Below are positions 16,404 through 25,340 of a DNA stretch of 64,000 nucleotides, piece by piece. The DNA comes from an uncultured Dorea sp. (GTDB taxonomy: Bacteria; Bacillota; Clostridia; Lachnospirales; Lachnospiraceae): positions 1 through 64,000 of the forward strand of contig CAJTRE010000011.1 in the NCBI GenBank assembly GCA_910578495.1. The letters are read 5' to 3'. Each line of letters opens with the position of its first letter. The first letter of the stretch is position 1. Position numbers and translations under genes: made by a program. The notes beneath the pieces were generated by a model that saw nothing but the letters and a program-made list of their open reading frames with translations, did no database searches and was not told the origin of the DNA.

Positions 16404-18815
16404 TTAGAAAGAAGCTCCAAACTGGCTCAAGTAACTACTCTGGCTGTTCATCTGAGAAATAAGAGTCTCCAGACTTGTAAACTGTTTAATATAACGATCT
16501 GTCTCTGCTTTCAGTCGATCCTCAAAAATATCTATCTTCTTATTAATCTCTTCCAGTTGTTTGTAAATAGCGTTATCTGTAATGCTTCGCGGAGCCTTTG
16601 AAGTACCTGCTTTCTCAACAAGGACTCCGTAACTTCCAATATTGTTCGCATACTTCTTCACAACGTTCTTCATATTCACCGCAAGTCCGGATCCAGACGT
16701 TACATTTCCATCTGCATCCACTGTACCATTCTTAGTGAATAAGTTCTGTACATTCTCCGGATCAGCCTCTAATGCCGCTTTAAATTTCGTCTCATCAAAT
16801 GTAAGCTTACCATTGTCAGAATAAGTGCTTGATACACCAATTCCAATCTTCTCCAGCTCCGCCAGATCCATCGGATTAATCGCCCATCTGAGATCACTGC
16901 TCAATGCATTAAGATCACTGTCACCGAACAACAGACCTTTTTTAGCCTGTTCTTCATAAAGCTTAATCTCATCTTCGCTTAACTCTTTTTTCTGATCGGA
17001 TGTCAGCGGTGCATAAGAGCGGTCTGGTCTAGTCGTTACTTCAGAATTAACCAGCTTAATAATCTCATTATACTCCTCAACCATCTTCTTGACAGTCTCG
17101 ACAACCTTCTCTGTATCTACCTTGGCACTAAATGTTATCTCCTCTGCGTCCTTATCACGAACGAGAGTTCCATTTTCCTCTTTATATCCGAACGTTCCTT
17201 TTAATCCAACGGTCATGCCGTCTAATGTAAAACTGTTAGAATCTCTGCGAATCTCTACCTCTTCACCGGAATCTCCATATTTCACCATTACAATGGCATC
17301 TTGTCCACGAATCTCACTGCCTTCTTCCGGCAGCGCATCGGCGCCGAACATACTCTTTAAAATTCCTAAACCTGTGTCATCTCCATCGGAATCTGCACCA
17401 AACCAGATAGAACCGCTCGCGCCTTCCTCTTTGGAAGTAACAGTAAATTTATCGCTTTCTTCCTGATAACTGATAGTTAAGTCCGTCTCATCGTTAATTC
17501 TCTCCATTAAGCTGATGACAGTATCGTCTTTCTTAATCTCGATTTCCTTGCCGCTGATATTTACTTTCACACTATCTTTACCGTTCCAGTCAATACCTTT
17601 CGCAAATCCTGCTTCCTCAAGTTTCGCATTCAGATTCACCCTGTTAGACTCTCCATAGTTCAGCTTAAGCGCTCCATTTTCTCCCATAAGAGCGCTGTCT
17701 CCATTCAAGATAGAAAGCGTAGAACTTGAATCCGTTCCACCGCCCGGAATCTTCGTCTCGAACTTCAGACTATAAGTGCCATTACTCTCTTCTGCTTTGA
17801 CTTCAATTCTTCCTTTGCCAAAAGACGTATCCAACTGCTCCTGCATGGAGTCTGTGATTGCCTTCATCAAATTTTCCCCGGACTTTCCTGCCAGCTCTTC
17901 TTCTGATGGAAGCTTAATAGAAGCCGTCTTTCCATTGTATTGAAAAGTCAGTTCCTTTCCTGCAATCTTCTCTGCGAAAGATACTTTTCTCATCAGTTCA
18001 GCCTCAGTCAGTTCCTTAGAGCTGACACCCTCGCTTGTAACTGCGGTATCCTTCTCGATTTCCAGTGTTTCAAGAGCTGATCCGCCTGTAATCTCTAATG
18101 TATTTCCAGCATTATTAATATTCTTAAACGTAAGCTTATCTCCGTCTGTTTCAACCTTTAAAACATCTGCCAGATTCTTAACTCCGTCTTCTCCCGAAAT
18201 CTCAGTATCTGCAAATATCTTATTGAGTGAATCTGCAACATTTGCGGCAGTATCAAACTTATAATCATTACCATCCGCATCTTTGCCTCTCAGATAGACC
18301 GTATACTCTGATGTTCCATACTTAATCTTCAGAGACTTGCCCTGCAAGTTTTCAACTGTCTCTTCTGCTGTAGGATCAATCCCTCCACTCTCCAGTGTTT
18401 TGTCAGAGACACTTCCGGAGGATGACAATCTTGCCTTCTCAGCCAACTGTTTGATTGCCGAAATTGACGGCGATGAACCTGACTGTGCCGTTCCGGATAC
18501 GCTGACATACTTACTATTCGCACCTTGCGCTGTAATCACAGAACGTCCCCAGAACATAGAACTGAATAAGTTTGTAGCAGAAGACATCGTTGATGTATAC
18601 TTATCTCCAAAATTAATCATCTTATCTGTAATATTACGGATAGCAGTCTGCTTCCACTCCAAAGAAGTCTTTTTCTGTCTCTGCTGCTCAATCTTAATCT
18701 TCGTAGAATAAGTCATCTGCTCAATCAGAGTATCTCTGTCAAGTCCGCTGGCAAGTCCGCCAAAGCCTCTAATACTATTACTTGTTGAACCACTCAAGCC
18801 GCCAATACCATACAT
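16404..18815 (-). CDS. fliD: Flagellar filament cap protein FliD
   Basis: This 803-aa protein is long for FliD (often 450-700). The N-terminal domain (FGGLASGLDRDTLIEQMTYS) and C-terminal FliD domain (VVEKAGTSKAPRSITDN near residue 740, then helical SQMNSQSSYLSQF) are intact. The extra length lies in the variable middle, which has several beta-rich repeats with ten or more Gly/Ser/Asp-rich turns. It caps the growing filament and lets flagellin insert. It begins a leftward run with fliS. Confidence 0.95.
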   Translation of the reverse strand: MYGIGGLSGSTSNSIRGFGGLASGLDRDTLIEQMTYSTKIKIEQQRQKKTSLEWKQTAIRNITDKMINFGDKYTSTMSSATNLFSSMFWGRSVITAQGANSKYVSVSGTAQSGSSPSISAIKQLAEKARLSSSGSVSDKTLESGGIDPTAEETVENLQGKSLKIKYGTSEYTVYLRGKDADGNDYKFDTAANVADSLNKIFADTEISGEDGVKNLADVLKVETDGDKLTFKNINNAGNTLEITGGSALETLEIEKDTAVTSEGVSSKELTEAELMRKVSFAEKIAGKELTFQYNGKTASIKLPSEEELAGKSGENLMKAITDSMQEQLDTSFGKGRIEVKAEESNGTYSLKFETKIPGGGTDSSSTLSILNGDSALMGENGALKLNYGESNRVNLNAKLEEAGFAKGIDWNGKDSVKVNISGKEIEIKKDDTVISLMERINDETDLTISYQEESDKFTVTSKEEGASGSIWFGADSDGDDTGLGILKSMFGADALPEEGSEIRGQDAIVMVKYGDSGEEVEIRRDSNSFTLDGMTVGLKGTFGYKEENGTLVRDKDAEEITFSAKVDTEKVVETVKKMVEEYNEIIKLVNSEVTTRPDRSYAPLTSDQKKELSEDEIKLYEEQAKKGLLFGDSDLNALSSDLRWAINPMDLAELEKIGIGVSSTYSDNGKLTFDETKFKAALEADPENVQNLFTKNGTVDADGNVTSGSGLAVNMKNVVKKYANNIGSYGVLVEKAGTSKAPRSITDNAIYKQLEEINKKIDIFEDRLKAETDRYIKQFTSLETLISQMNSQSSYLSQFGASF

Positions 18816-18886
18816 AATAATCTCTCCTTTTCTCTGTTATTATAATCAATTCAAACTTTACAAATTCAAATTTACCCTGTACTTAT

Positions 18887-18909
18887 CTATCGGCATATAG
18901 TATACTTTA
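18887..18909 (-). promoter_or_regulatory. Candidate flagellar-sigma promoter for fliD
   Basis: On the minus strand TAAAGTAT (18902-18909) is followed by GCCGATAG (18887-18894). Both elements resemble sigma-28 boxes, but the gap between them is seven bases instead of the usual eleven. The -10 match is the stronger half. Confidence 0.4.
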
Positions 18910-18953
18910 AATAATAGGTTTAAGAACTTTTATTACGAATGGAGGAATTTATT

Positions 18954-19736
18954 TTGGCTACTATAATTGCTCTCACGAACCAAAAAGGGGGCGTAGGCAA
19001 GACAACCACATCAAGCGCGCTGGCTGCTGGACTTGCCTCTTTCTATGATAAAAAAATACTTGCAATCGACTTAGATCCACAGGGCAGTTTAGGATTCAGT
19101 CTCGGACTTGATATTGAGGAGTGCTCTACGATACACGACGTAATGACTGGCTCTGTTGGGATTCGGGACGCAATACAGACTACCGATTATTGTGATATTA
19201 TCACTTCTAATATTCTATTGAGCAGTGCAGAACTTGAATTTACATCTGCCGGCAGGAAGCTTTTATTAAAGAACGCACTGGCGCCTGTTCTAAACGACTA
19301 TGATTACATTGTCATTGACACTCCTCCGGCTTTAAACATATTAACCGTAAATGCTTATGCATGCGCAGACCATTTGATCATTCCGATGGCGCCGGAAATC
19401 CTCAGTCTGCTTGGACTGACACAGTTAAAAGAAACGATTGATTCCGTAAAACAAAGCTTGAATCCGTCTCTGAACGTCCTTGGCATTTTGCTCACCAGAT
19501 ATAACCAACGCACACTTCTCGCACGAGAAGTAAAAGAAATGGCAGAAAATATCGCCTCTCAGATTGGGACAAGAGTATTTGACACACAGATACGTACAAG
19601 CGTAACTGTTGCCGAAGCCCCGGCTCATGGCTCAAGTATATACGATCACTCACCATATGCTAAACCGGCTCTGGATTATCAGGCTTTCGTTGATGAGGTT
19701 GTAACATTCACATCCGGCACACAGGAGGGAAAATAA
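18954..19736 (+). CDS. ParA/Soj-family ATPase
   Basis: This 260-aa P-loop ATPase has the deviant Walker A KGGVGKTTTSS, switch DLDPQGSLG, Walker B YIVIDTPPAL and the ParA C-terminal region ending HSPYAKPALDYQAFVDEV. Length and motifs match Soj/ParA of chromosomal or cargo-positioning systems. The start is taken as TTG (18954), eight bases after GGAGG; the ATG at 18939 would place that site inside the gene. There is no ParB partner here. It directly abuts the ComFB-domain gene and is divergent from fliD. Homologues position chemosensory arrays or flagella, but its cargo here is not known. Confidence 0.9.
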   Translation: MATIIALTNQKGGVGKTTTSSALAAGLASFYDKKILAIDLDPQGSLGFSLGLDIEECSTIHDVMTGSVGIRDAIQTTDYCDIITSNILLSSAELEFTSAGRKLLLKNALAPVLNDYDYIVIDTPPALNILTVNAYACADHLIIPMAPEILSLLGLTQLKETIDSVKQSLNPSLNVLGILLTRYNQRTLLAREVKEMAENIASQIGTRVFDTQIRTSVTVAEAPAHGSSIYDHSPYAKPALDYQAFVDEVVTFTSGTQEGK

Positions 19737-20468
19737 ATGGCAAGAAAAAGTAACAAAACCTCTCATGTTCTGAATCTTTTGGCAGGACACGAAGACAAAG
19801 AAAAAGAAACGCAAGAAACACAGAATACGGAAGCCGCCAATATAACAGAAGATAAACCGGCGGCTTCCCCACAGAATATCTCTGTCATAGATAAAACCGA
19901 AGACGATGCTCTGGCACAACTTATACAAGAGCAGCTTACCAAAGAACTAGAGGCTGCCACAGGTACACCGGAGGCAGACGAAGCTGCGGAAACCACGACA
20001 CCGGAGGCAGACGAAGCTATCGAAACCACGATGGCGGAAGCAACAGAACAAACTGCAACGGCTCCGCAACAGTCTACTGAGACAGATACAGTAGAGACTC
20101 CGAAACAGTCCGTTGAGACGGAAACGATGGAAACAAACGACATGCCGAAAGCTGAAGCGGCTCCAACGCCTGCCCCTGAAACCGCTCCGGTAAAAAAAGA
20201 ACCTGACTTTGTTACGTTAAATGTTATGGAGCAAGTTGTTAGAGACAAGATAATCTACTTTATGCGTCAATTTGAAGTGTGTACTTGTGATAGATGTGTT
20301 GCCGATACCATAGCCTTAGCGCTCAATGGTCTGGCTCCGAAATACATCGTTACAACACCTGCCGCCGCAGATCCGCTTCTGAGTTTTTACACTAATAAGT
20401 TCATCTCTGATATAACTGTAGAAGCAACAAAAGCATGTATGACTATTAAGGAAAACCCAAGACATTAA
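19737..20468 (+). CDS. ComFB-domain protein with a disordered N-terminal half
   Basis: This 243-aa protein has residues 1-150 of low-complexity Thr/Glu/Ala/Pro sequence (repeats of TPEADEA) and a C-terminal ComFB-type domain (about 160-243). The domain carries VMEQVVRDKIIYFMRQ, the Cys cluster CTCDRC, and IALALNGLAPKYIVTT, the conserved ALN-L-P-Y core. ComFB proteins have been reported as cyclic-dinucleotide receptors, so c-di-GMP sensing is possible. The N-terminus resembles an intrinsically disordered interaction arm, as in some ParA partners. It starts one base after parA ends, so the two are tightly coupled. Confidence 0.75.
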   Translation: MARKSNKTSHVLNLLAGHEDKEKETQETQNTEAANITEDKPAASPQNISVIDKTEDDALAQLIQEQLTKELEAATGTPEADEAAETTTPEADEAIETTMAEATEQTATAPQQSTETDTVETPKQSVETETMETNDMPKAEAAPTPAPETAPVKKEPDFVTLNVMEQVVRDKIIYFMRQFEVCTCDRCVADTIALALNGLAPKYIVTTPAAADPLLSFYTNKFISDITVEATKACMTIKENPRH

Positions 20469-20474
20469 AAGAGA

Positions 20475-20524
20475 AAAATAGGGTGAGGGACCGCTCGTAC
20501 GAGTCGTCCCTCACCCTATTTTTA
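20475..20524. terminator. Strong bidirectional terminator
   Basis: AAAAATAGGGTGAGGGAC pairs with GTCCCTCACCCTATTTTT, an 18-bp perfect stem with a 14-nt loop. It ends the parA-comFB pair rightward and the 26-kb fla/che run leftward. Confidence 0.95.
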
Positions 20525-20536
20525 TTCTTGAATATC

Positions 20537-21775
20537 CTAATGATCTTTAATATTCTCCCAGATTTCATTAACCTCATCAATACATTCCATATAGATCTGT
20601 GCAATCATATTTGTCTGTAATCCGAGTTCTTTTGTCAACTCTTTAATCTTCATCCAGTCTGCCTTCTCATAGCTTAAAATCAGATCATATAACATTCCCG
20701 TTTTTCCTTCGCCTGAGACAAGTGCAGTCCTTACCTCTTCTACAATCGGGATGTCCTGAAGAATCTCTTCTATCGTTGCGTCAATCATATACTCCAATGT
20801 AGAGAACATACCCATCAAATATGCGTCTGACGGATTAATTGGAAATCCCTTCATCTTTTTAACCAAGGAAGAAGCAAAATTAGCACGCATGAAAGATGTT
20901 TTCAGAAGTTCCTCCGACGTCTGCTCGTCTTCTTTGAAGCTGAGCAGATATAACCACTGCTTGAGCTGACTGATACCAACCCTCATAATCGCCAGACGGA
21001 TTGAGGACGTCTCCTGATGTGCCGAGGCTGAAAAATAAGCAGAATTCGCCATCTTAAGTAAAGAATATGTAAGAGATGCATCTCTGCTTACAATCTCCTC
21101 TAACAACTCCATATCCGGCTCATCCTTCGTAACCTCAATAAGCAGATGATAAAGATTTCCCTGTAAATATTCCATCTTACTTGTCTTAGTAATCGTAGCA
21201 TCCGCAATATAGCTTCCCTCTACATAATCAGCCTGAAGCTCTTTGGCAAATTCAAGCTCTTCTATGGAATTAACTCCGGTTGCGATGAATTGCTTTTTAA
21301 ATCCATGAGACATCTCCACGATATTTGCCAAAGAACGTTTCTTTGTATCTGTTACTTCTCCTGACACATCTACTTTGATATAATCGACATGTTCCAGCAT
21401 ACTAAAATACTTCGGGTTAAACTGAAAATCATTAATCGCAAAACGATACCCTTCTTCCCGATATTTTGCAATGAGTATCGTTGCCAGAGGATGAACAATA
21501 ATACTGTCTTCAATCTGGATAATTACTCTATCTTTATCAAACATCTTCGGAGTATTTCTGAATAATAATGCAGGAGTAAAGGTCATAAATGTCATCTTAT
21601 CGGTAAAAATACGATTAGAATTTTCCGTTAAAAATGCAACCATCGTATTAGCCGCTACACTGTCATTACTGGAGTTATAAAGACTTTCCTCATCTCCTTG
21701 AACCATCAGCTCTGTACCTATAATCTCTCCGTTTTTATAGTCCTTGATTACCTGCTGCACTACATACTTATCCAT
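20537..21775 (-). CDS. EAL/HDOD-domain protein with degenerate EAL (YuxH-like)
   Basis: This protein of about 412 aa has an N-terminal EAL-like fold (about 1-205) and a C-terminal HDOD domain (about 206-400, around EEIVSRDASLTYSLLKMANS). The EAL catalytic motifs are eroded: the EAL-LR site reads ELMVQG, the DDFGTG loop reads NDFQFN, and the E of the later motif is displaced. It is therefore likely to bind or signal rather than hydrolyse c-di-GMP. The start at 21775 has AGGAGTG upstream and overlaps the cheV stop by 8 bp. It is the last gene of the fla/che run. Confidence 0.8.
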   Translation of the reverse strand: MDKYVVQQVIKDYKNGEIIGTELMVQGDEESLYNSSNDSVAANTMVAFLTENSNRIFTDKMTFMTFTPALLFRNTPKMFDKDRVIIQIEDSIIVHPLATILIAKYREEGYRFAINDFQFNPKYFSMLEHVDYIKVDVSGEVTDTKKRSLANIVEMSHGFKKQFIATGVNSIEELEFAKELQADYVEGSYIADATITKTSKMEYLQGNLYHLLIEVTKDEPDMELLEEIVSRDASLTYSLLKMANSAYFSASAHQETSSIRLAIMRVGISQLKQWLYLLSFKEDEQTSEELLKTSFMRANFASSLVKKMKGFPINPSDAYLMGMFSTLEYMIDATIEEILQDIPIVEEVRTALVSGEGKTGMLYDLILSYEKADWMKIKELTKELGLQTNMIAQIYMECIDEVNEIWENIKDH

Positions 21776-22712
21776 TATTTCTTTCACTCCTATCTATCAG
21801 TCTGTCCATGACTTCTACAAGGTGTCCGATTTCCGGTTTTGAAAGCTGCTCGTCTGCTCCAAGCTTCTTACCTTTAATTCTCATTTCTTCATTGATCAAA
21901 GAAGAGAAGATGATAATCGGTAAGTCTTTCATTCTGTTGTCTTCTTTGACAAGTTTCGTCAAACGATGTCCGTCCATTTCCGGCATCTCAATATCTGTGA
22001 TTAAAAGACTTGCTTTTTCTCTGAAATCAGAATCATTGGAAATCTCACACAGATAATTCCATGCTTCCTTTCCGTTATTAAAGCTTGCAATGTTGGAATA
22101 GCCAGCGCGATTCAGCGCCTCCTGAATCATCTTGGATAGAAGCAGTGAATCCTCCGCAAGAATAATGCGATGGTGTTTCTGTTCTCTTATTCCAAGATTA
22201 TCGATCTCTTCCATCTGAATACTTGTCTCCGGAGCAATCTCTGCTACAATCCGCTCAAAGTCCAGAATTGTTACCAGATTTTCTCCACACTGTGCAATTC
22301 CGGTTGAAACCCCCTCTCTTCCATGACAGAGCGTCTTATCCGGTTTCTGAATGTCTGTCCATGATATTCTGCTGATACCAACGACTGTATGCACACGAAA
22401 AGCAATATGCATCTTATTAAAATTCGTAACAATAAATAAATCTCTAGAATTTTCTCTCTCTTTCTCGTGCGCTTCACATACCTCGCTGCTAGTCAGGTAT
22501 TTCGGTAAATTCACAACTGTCAACAAAATATCTCTCGGCTTGAAGATTCCCTCTATATCCGGATGTGAATGTGGAATAGGCTTAATACGATCCTCCATCA
22601 TAATCTCACGTACCTTTGCCACATTGATTCCATACAATTCTCCGAATATAGTGAACTGCATAATCTCAATTTCATTTGTTCCCGATTCTAATAAAATTTC
22701 TGTGTCTGCCAT
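21768..22712 (-). CDS. cheV: Chemotaxis protein CheV (CheW-receiver fusion)
   Basis: This 314-aa protein has a CheW-like domain (about 20-160) fused to a receiver domain (about 180-310). The receiver has LAEDS, phospho-acceptor Asp (LLITDIEMPEMDG), Ser and the Lys in the region LSKPE. CheV couples receptors to CheA and takes part in adaptation. It follows cheD by 25 bp with ribosome site AAAGGAGAGG. Confidence 0.95.
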   Translation of the reverse strand: MADTEILLESGTNEIEIMQFTIFGELYGINVAKVREIMMEDRIKPIPHSHPDIEGIFKPRDILLTVVNLPKYLTSSEVCEAHEKERENSRDLFIVTNFNKMHIAFRVHTVVGISRISWTDIQKPDKTLCHGREGVSTGIAQCGENLVTILDFERIVAEIAPETSIQMEEIDNLGIREQKHHRIILAEDSLLLSKMIQEALNRAGYSNIASFNNGKEAWNYLCEISNDSDFREKASLLITDIEMPEMDGHRLTKLVKEDNRMKDLPIIIFSSLINEEMRIKGKKLGADEQLSKPEIGHLVEVMDRLIDRSERNNG

Positions 22713-22737
22713 AGTACCCTCTCCTTTGCTTTTTTTA

Positions 22738-23220
22738 TTATAATATACGCTCAGTCTTTCCCATTGTACGGACTTTAACCTGTCCGGTAGCCACGTCGAT
22801 CAACATCGTTCTGGCATAATTAGCGCCCGTATCCTCCCCGCATAATCGAAGTCCCTCGGACATCAATACTTTTTTTACCATCTGTGCATTTCTCTCGCCG
22901 ATATTGCCAAGTCCTCCAGCGCCGCTCATCTCAAACATCTTTGCGCCGCCTGCAATTTTACATACCATTCTCTGCTTCTGCCCTCCGAAAGCATACAGCT
23001 TGCGCAGCGTCTCCCGGATACCTGTATCCGCAAATTTAAGAATATTAACATTGCCTGATACATTATTTTCAGGAAGCATGATGTGCAGAAGCGCTCCAAG
23101 TTTGATCATGGGATCGTAAAAGCTAATACCTATGCACGAACCTAATGCATATGTAATTAAAATCCCTTCCTGCCTTGCTATCTTCATATCTGCAATACCG
23201 ACAGATATTTGTTTCTCCAT
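22738..23220 (-). CDS. cheD: Chemoreceptor glutamine deamidase CheD
   Basis: This 160-aa enzyme has the CheD fold with catalytic Cys29 (ALGSCIGISFYD) and His46 (GALLHIMLP). It deamidates receptor Gln and is bound and regulated by CheC. It starts directly downstream of cheC, as usual in Firmicutes. Confidence 0.95.
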   Translation of the reverse strand: MEKQISVGIADMKIARQEGILITYALGSCIGISFYDPMIKLGALLHIMLPENNVSGNVNILKFADTGIRETLRKLYAFGGQKQRMVCKIAGGAKMFEMSGAGGLGNIGERNAQMVKKVLMSEGLRLCGEDTGANYARTMLIDVATGQVKVRTMGKTERIL

Positions 23221-23222
23221 GT

Positions 23223-23840
23223 TTACTCCACTCCTAGCTTTTTCATTAAAATATTCAATGATTCTACATTCGGCAGTAACAGCATATTACTATCAAGATC
23301 TTTATTCTCTATATGAAACTGCCCTGTAATCATCATGATTCTGTCAGAATGAATTCCCATAGTTGCCATAGGAAGACTTAAGATTCCTCCCAGCATATTG
23401 ACGGCAATCTGAGGTACCGACAGATTGACATTGACATTTGTCAGCGACGACAACGCATTGATATAGGATGAGATCATAATGTTAGCTACTTCTGTAAGCG
23501 CAGACACATCGATCTCTTCAAACTGCGTAAACTCTACTTTCTCTCTTCCAAGCATTCTCATTAAAATTTCATCTGAAAATTCCTGCGTCAGAATAAATAA
23601 CATAATTCCTTCTATTTCCCCGGACATCTCCACTAAAACAGCAGCAACAATATCCTCCGGGCCTCCAAGATAATGAAGCGCCTCATTAAATTCCAGAATA
23701 TCTACTTTCGGGAGGTTCATGCTGACTTTAGTATTTAACATTCCTGACAACGCCGTTGCCGCATTACCATTCCCTATGCTTCCGATCTCCTTAATAATGT
23801 CGATCTCCATGTCGTTCATTTCTTCATATTTATTTAACAT
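23223..23840 (-). CDS. cheC: CheY-P phosphatase CheC
   Basis: This protein of about 205 aa carries two CheC helix motifs with the Glu and Asn needed for CheY-P dephosphorylation: EIGSIGNGNAATALS near the start and EVANIMISSYINAL in the middle. It also has the CheD-binding region. The start is taken as the second ATG, six bases after AGAGGT; the alternative is one codon upstream. It is separate from FliY (31410-32738), which has the same fold. Confidence 0.93.
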   Translation of the reverse strand: MLNKYEEMNDMEIDIIKEIGSIGNGNAATALSGMLNTKVSMNLPKVDILEFNEALHYLGGPEDIVAAVLVEMSGEIEGIMLFILTQEFSDEILMRMLGREKVEFTQFEEIDVSALTEVANIMISSYINALSSLTNVNVNLSVPQIAVNMLGGILSLPMATMGIHSDRIMMITGQFHIENKDLDSNMLLLPNVESLNILMKKLGVE

Positions 23841-23851
23841 CATTTACCTCT

Positions 23852-24562
23852 TTATTGTCTTAACGCATTAATTGTATTTACAACTTCATCGGATGTCTGC
23901 ACCATTCTCAACGCATAGGCATATGCTCTCTGGCTTTCAATCATCTTCGTAATTTCATCCGCCGTATCGACGCCCGACATCTCAAGAGTGTGATCCCTTA
24001 ATTTCGCGCCTCGCATAAGATAAGGCTGACCGTTTTTCTCTACCGGCGAAAACTCATTGTTACCAACACTTAACATTCCATCCAGAATATTGAATCCATA
24101 TACTCCCAGCGGACTGCTAAGTTTACCGTCTGTCACAGTAATGGGATTCCGGTTCTGATCAAGCACCAGATTGCCACTATCATTGACAAGATAGAACTGG
24201 GTGCCTCTCTGGGAAAGGCTGAAATGCCCGTTTCTTGTATAGGTAATTGTTCCGTTCTGCGGATTGCGGAGCATGAAAAAGCCCTTATCTACAATCGCAT
24301 AATCCAGCCCGCTGTCCGTAGGCAAAAAGCCCGAAGGATCAAACTTTGTATCCGTCTTCCCAACAAGCGTTCCTGTTCCCGCCTTGAGCGGAAGATCCGC
24401 TCCCGTATAGTTGTTCAGGCTATAATACATCAGATCTGAAAAAACGGCCGACTTAGGTTTGTATCCATAGTTATTCACGTTGGCAAAGTTGTTTGCTACA
24501 ACATCTAATTTCCTCTGCTCTTCAATTGCACCGCGCGCCGCAGTATAAAAAGATGTATACAT
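23852..24562 (-). CDS. flhP: Flagellar rod/hook-basal body protein, FlgG/FlhP type
   Basis: This 236-aa protein has the N-terminal rod signature LDVVANNFANVNNYGYKPKS, a central Gly/Asp-rich domain and a C-terminal helix with SQRAYAYALRMVQTSDEVV. It is the second of a pair of FlgF/G-type rod proteins behind the sigma factor gene, as in the flhO-flhP arrangement of B. subtilis. Which rod position it fills is inference. Confidence 0.9.
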   Translation of the reverse strand: MYTSFYTAARGAIEEQRKLDVVANNFANVNNYGYKPKSAVFSDLMYYSLNNYTGADLPLKAGTGTLVGKTDTKFDPSGFLPTDSGLDYAIVDKGFFMLRNPQNGTITYTRNGHFSLSQRGTQFYLVNDSGNLVLDQNRNPITVTDGKLSSPLGVYGFNILDGMLSVGNNEFSPVEKNGQPYLMRGAKLRDHTLEMSGVDTADEITKMIESQRAYAYALRMVQTSDEVVNTINALRQ

Positions 24563-24602
24563 TTTCTATCATTCTCCTTCCTCTATACCTGATTATTCTC
24601 CC

Positions 24603-25340
24603 TTACATAGAACCAATCTGTGCGGCTTTACTAATTATCTGGTCATACATTCTAAGAACCTGAGCCGCACTTTGCAGTGAACGCTGACTAGTCATCATTG
24701 CTGTCATCTCATCTATCATTGACACATTAGAATCCTCTATGTATTTCTGCTTCACCGCCACATCCGCATTCTGAGGCTGCGCGTTTGCCCGGAAGACTCC
24801 ACCGGTAATCTTTGTAAGCTGATTATAATCACCAAAATCTACAAGTCTCAATGTTCCAAAATACTGTCTGCCGTCGATGCTTCTTATATTTCCCTGACCG
24901 TCTACTGATATCTCATCTGTGGTAAGACGAATCGGGCCATTCGTTCCCATTACACGCCCCACTCCATCAAGTCTGAGATACCCTTGATTATCCAGATTAA
25001 ATGAACCGTCTCTTGTATAGACATTACCATTCCCTGATTGAATCACAAAGAACCCATTGCCCTGTAACGCCAGATCAAGATTGCTTCCTGTCTCTTTTAA
25101 CCCTCCGTCACTATAATCGGTCACTCTCTCAACCGCTGTATTCACTCTTGACGCCGTTCCGATCGGAGTCCTTCCCGTCTTATCAAAACGGTATATCATC
25201 TGATCGCGGAAGGTACCTTGAATCACCGTATCGCTTTTATATCCCGGTGTAGACACATTGGTCATATTATTACTAATCACATTCAGATTACGGTTCTGCG
25301 TAATCATATTAGATGTCAAATCATAAAACCCCTGAAACAT
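24603..25340 (-). CDS. flhO: Flagellar rod/hook-basal body protein, FlgF/FlhO type
   Basis: This 245-aa protein has the rod signature NLNVISNNMTNVSTPGYKSD and a C-terminal helix MTSQRSLQSAAQVLRMYDQI. It overlaps the end of the flagellar sigma factor gene by 20 bp, with AAAGGAG before its ATG, so it is probably cotranscribed and partly coupled. Its pattern fits the FlgF/FlhO class, which forms the proximal rod. Confidence 0.9.
   Translation of the reverse strand: MFQGFYDLTSNMITQNRNLNVISNNMTNVSTPGYKSDTVIQGTFRDQMIYRFDKTGRTPIGTASRVNTAVERVTDYSDGGLKETGSNLDLALQGNGFFVIQSGNGNVYTRDGSFNLDNQGYLRLDGVGRVMGTNGPIRLTTDEISVDGQGNIRSIDGRQYFGTLRLVDFGDYNQLTKITGGVFRANAQPQNADVAVKQKYIEDSNVSMIDEMTAMMTSQRSLQSAAQVLRMYDQIISKAAQIGSM

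Noticed and set aside
19763..20248. 161-aa minus-strand Ser/Val-rich ORF
   Set aside because: It is antisense to the disordered Thr/Glu/Ala region of the ComFB protein and has no family features.
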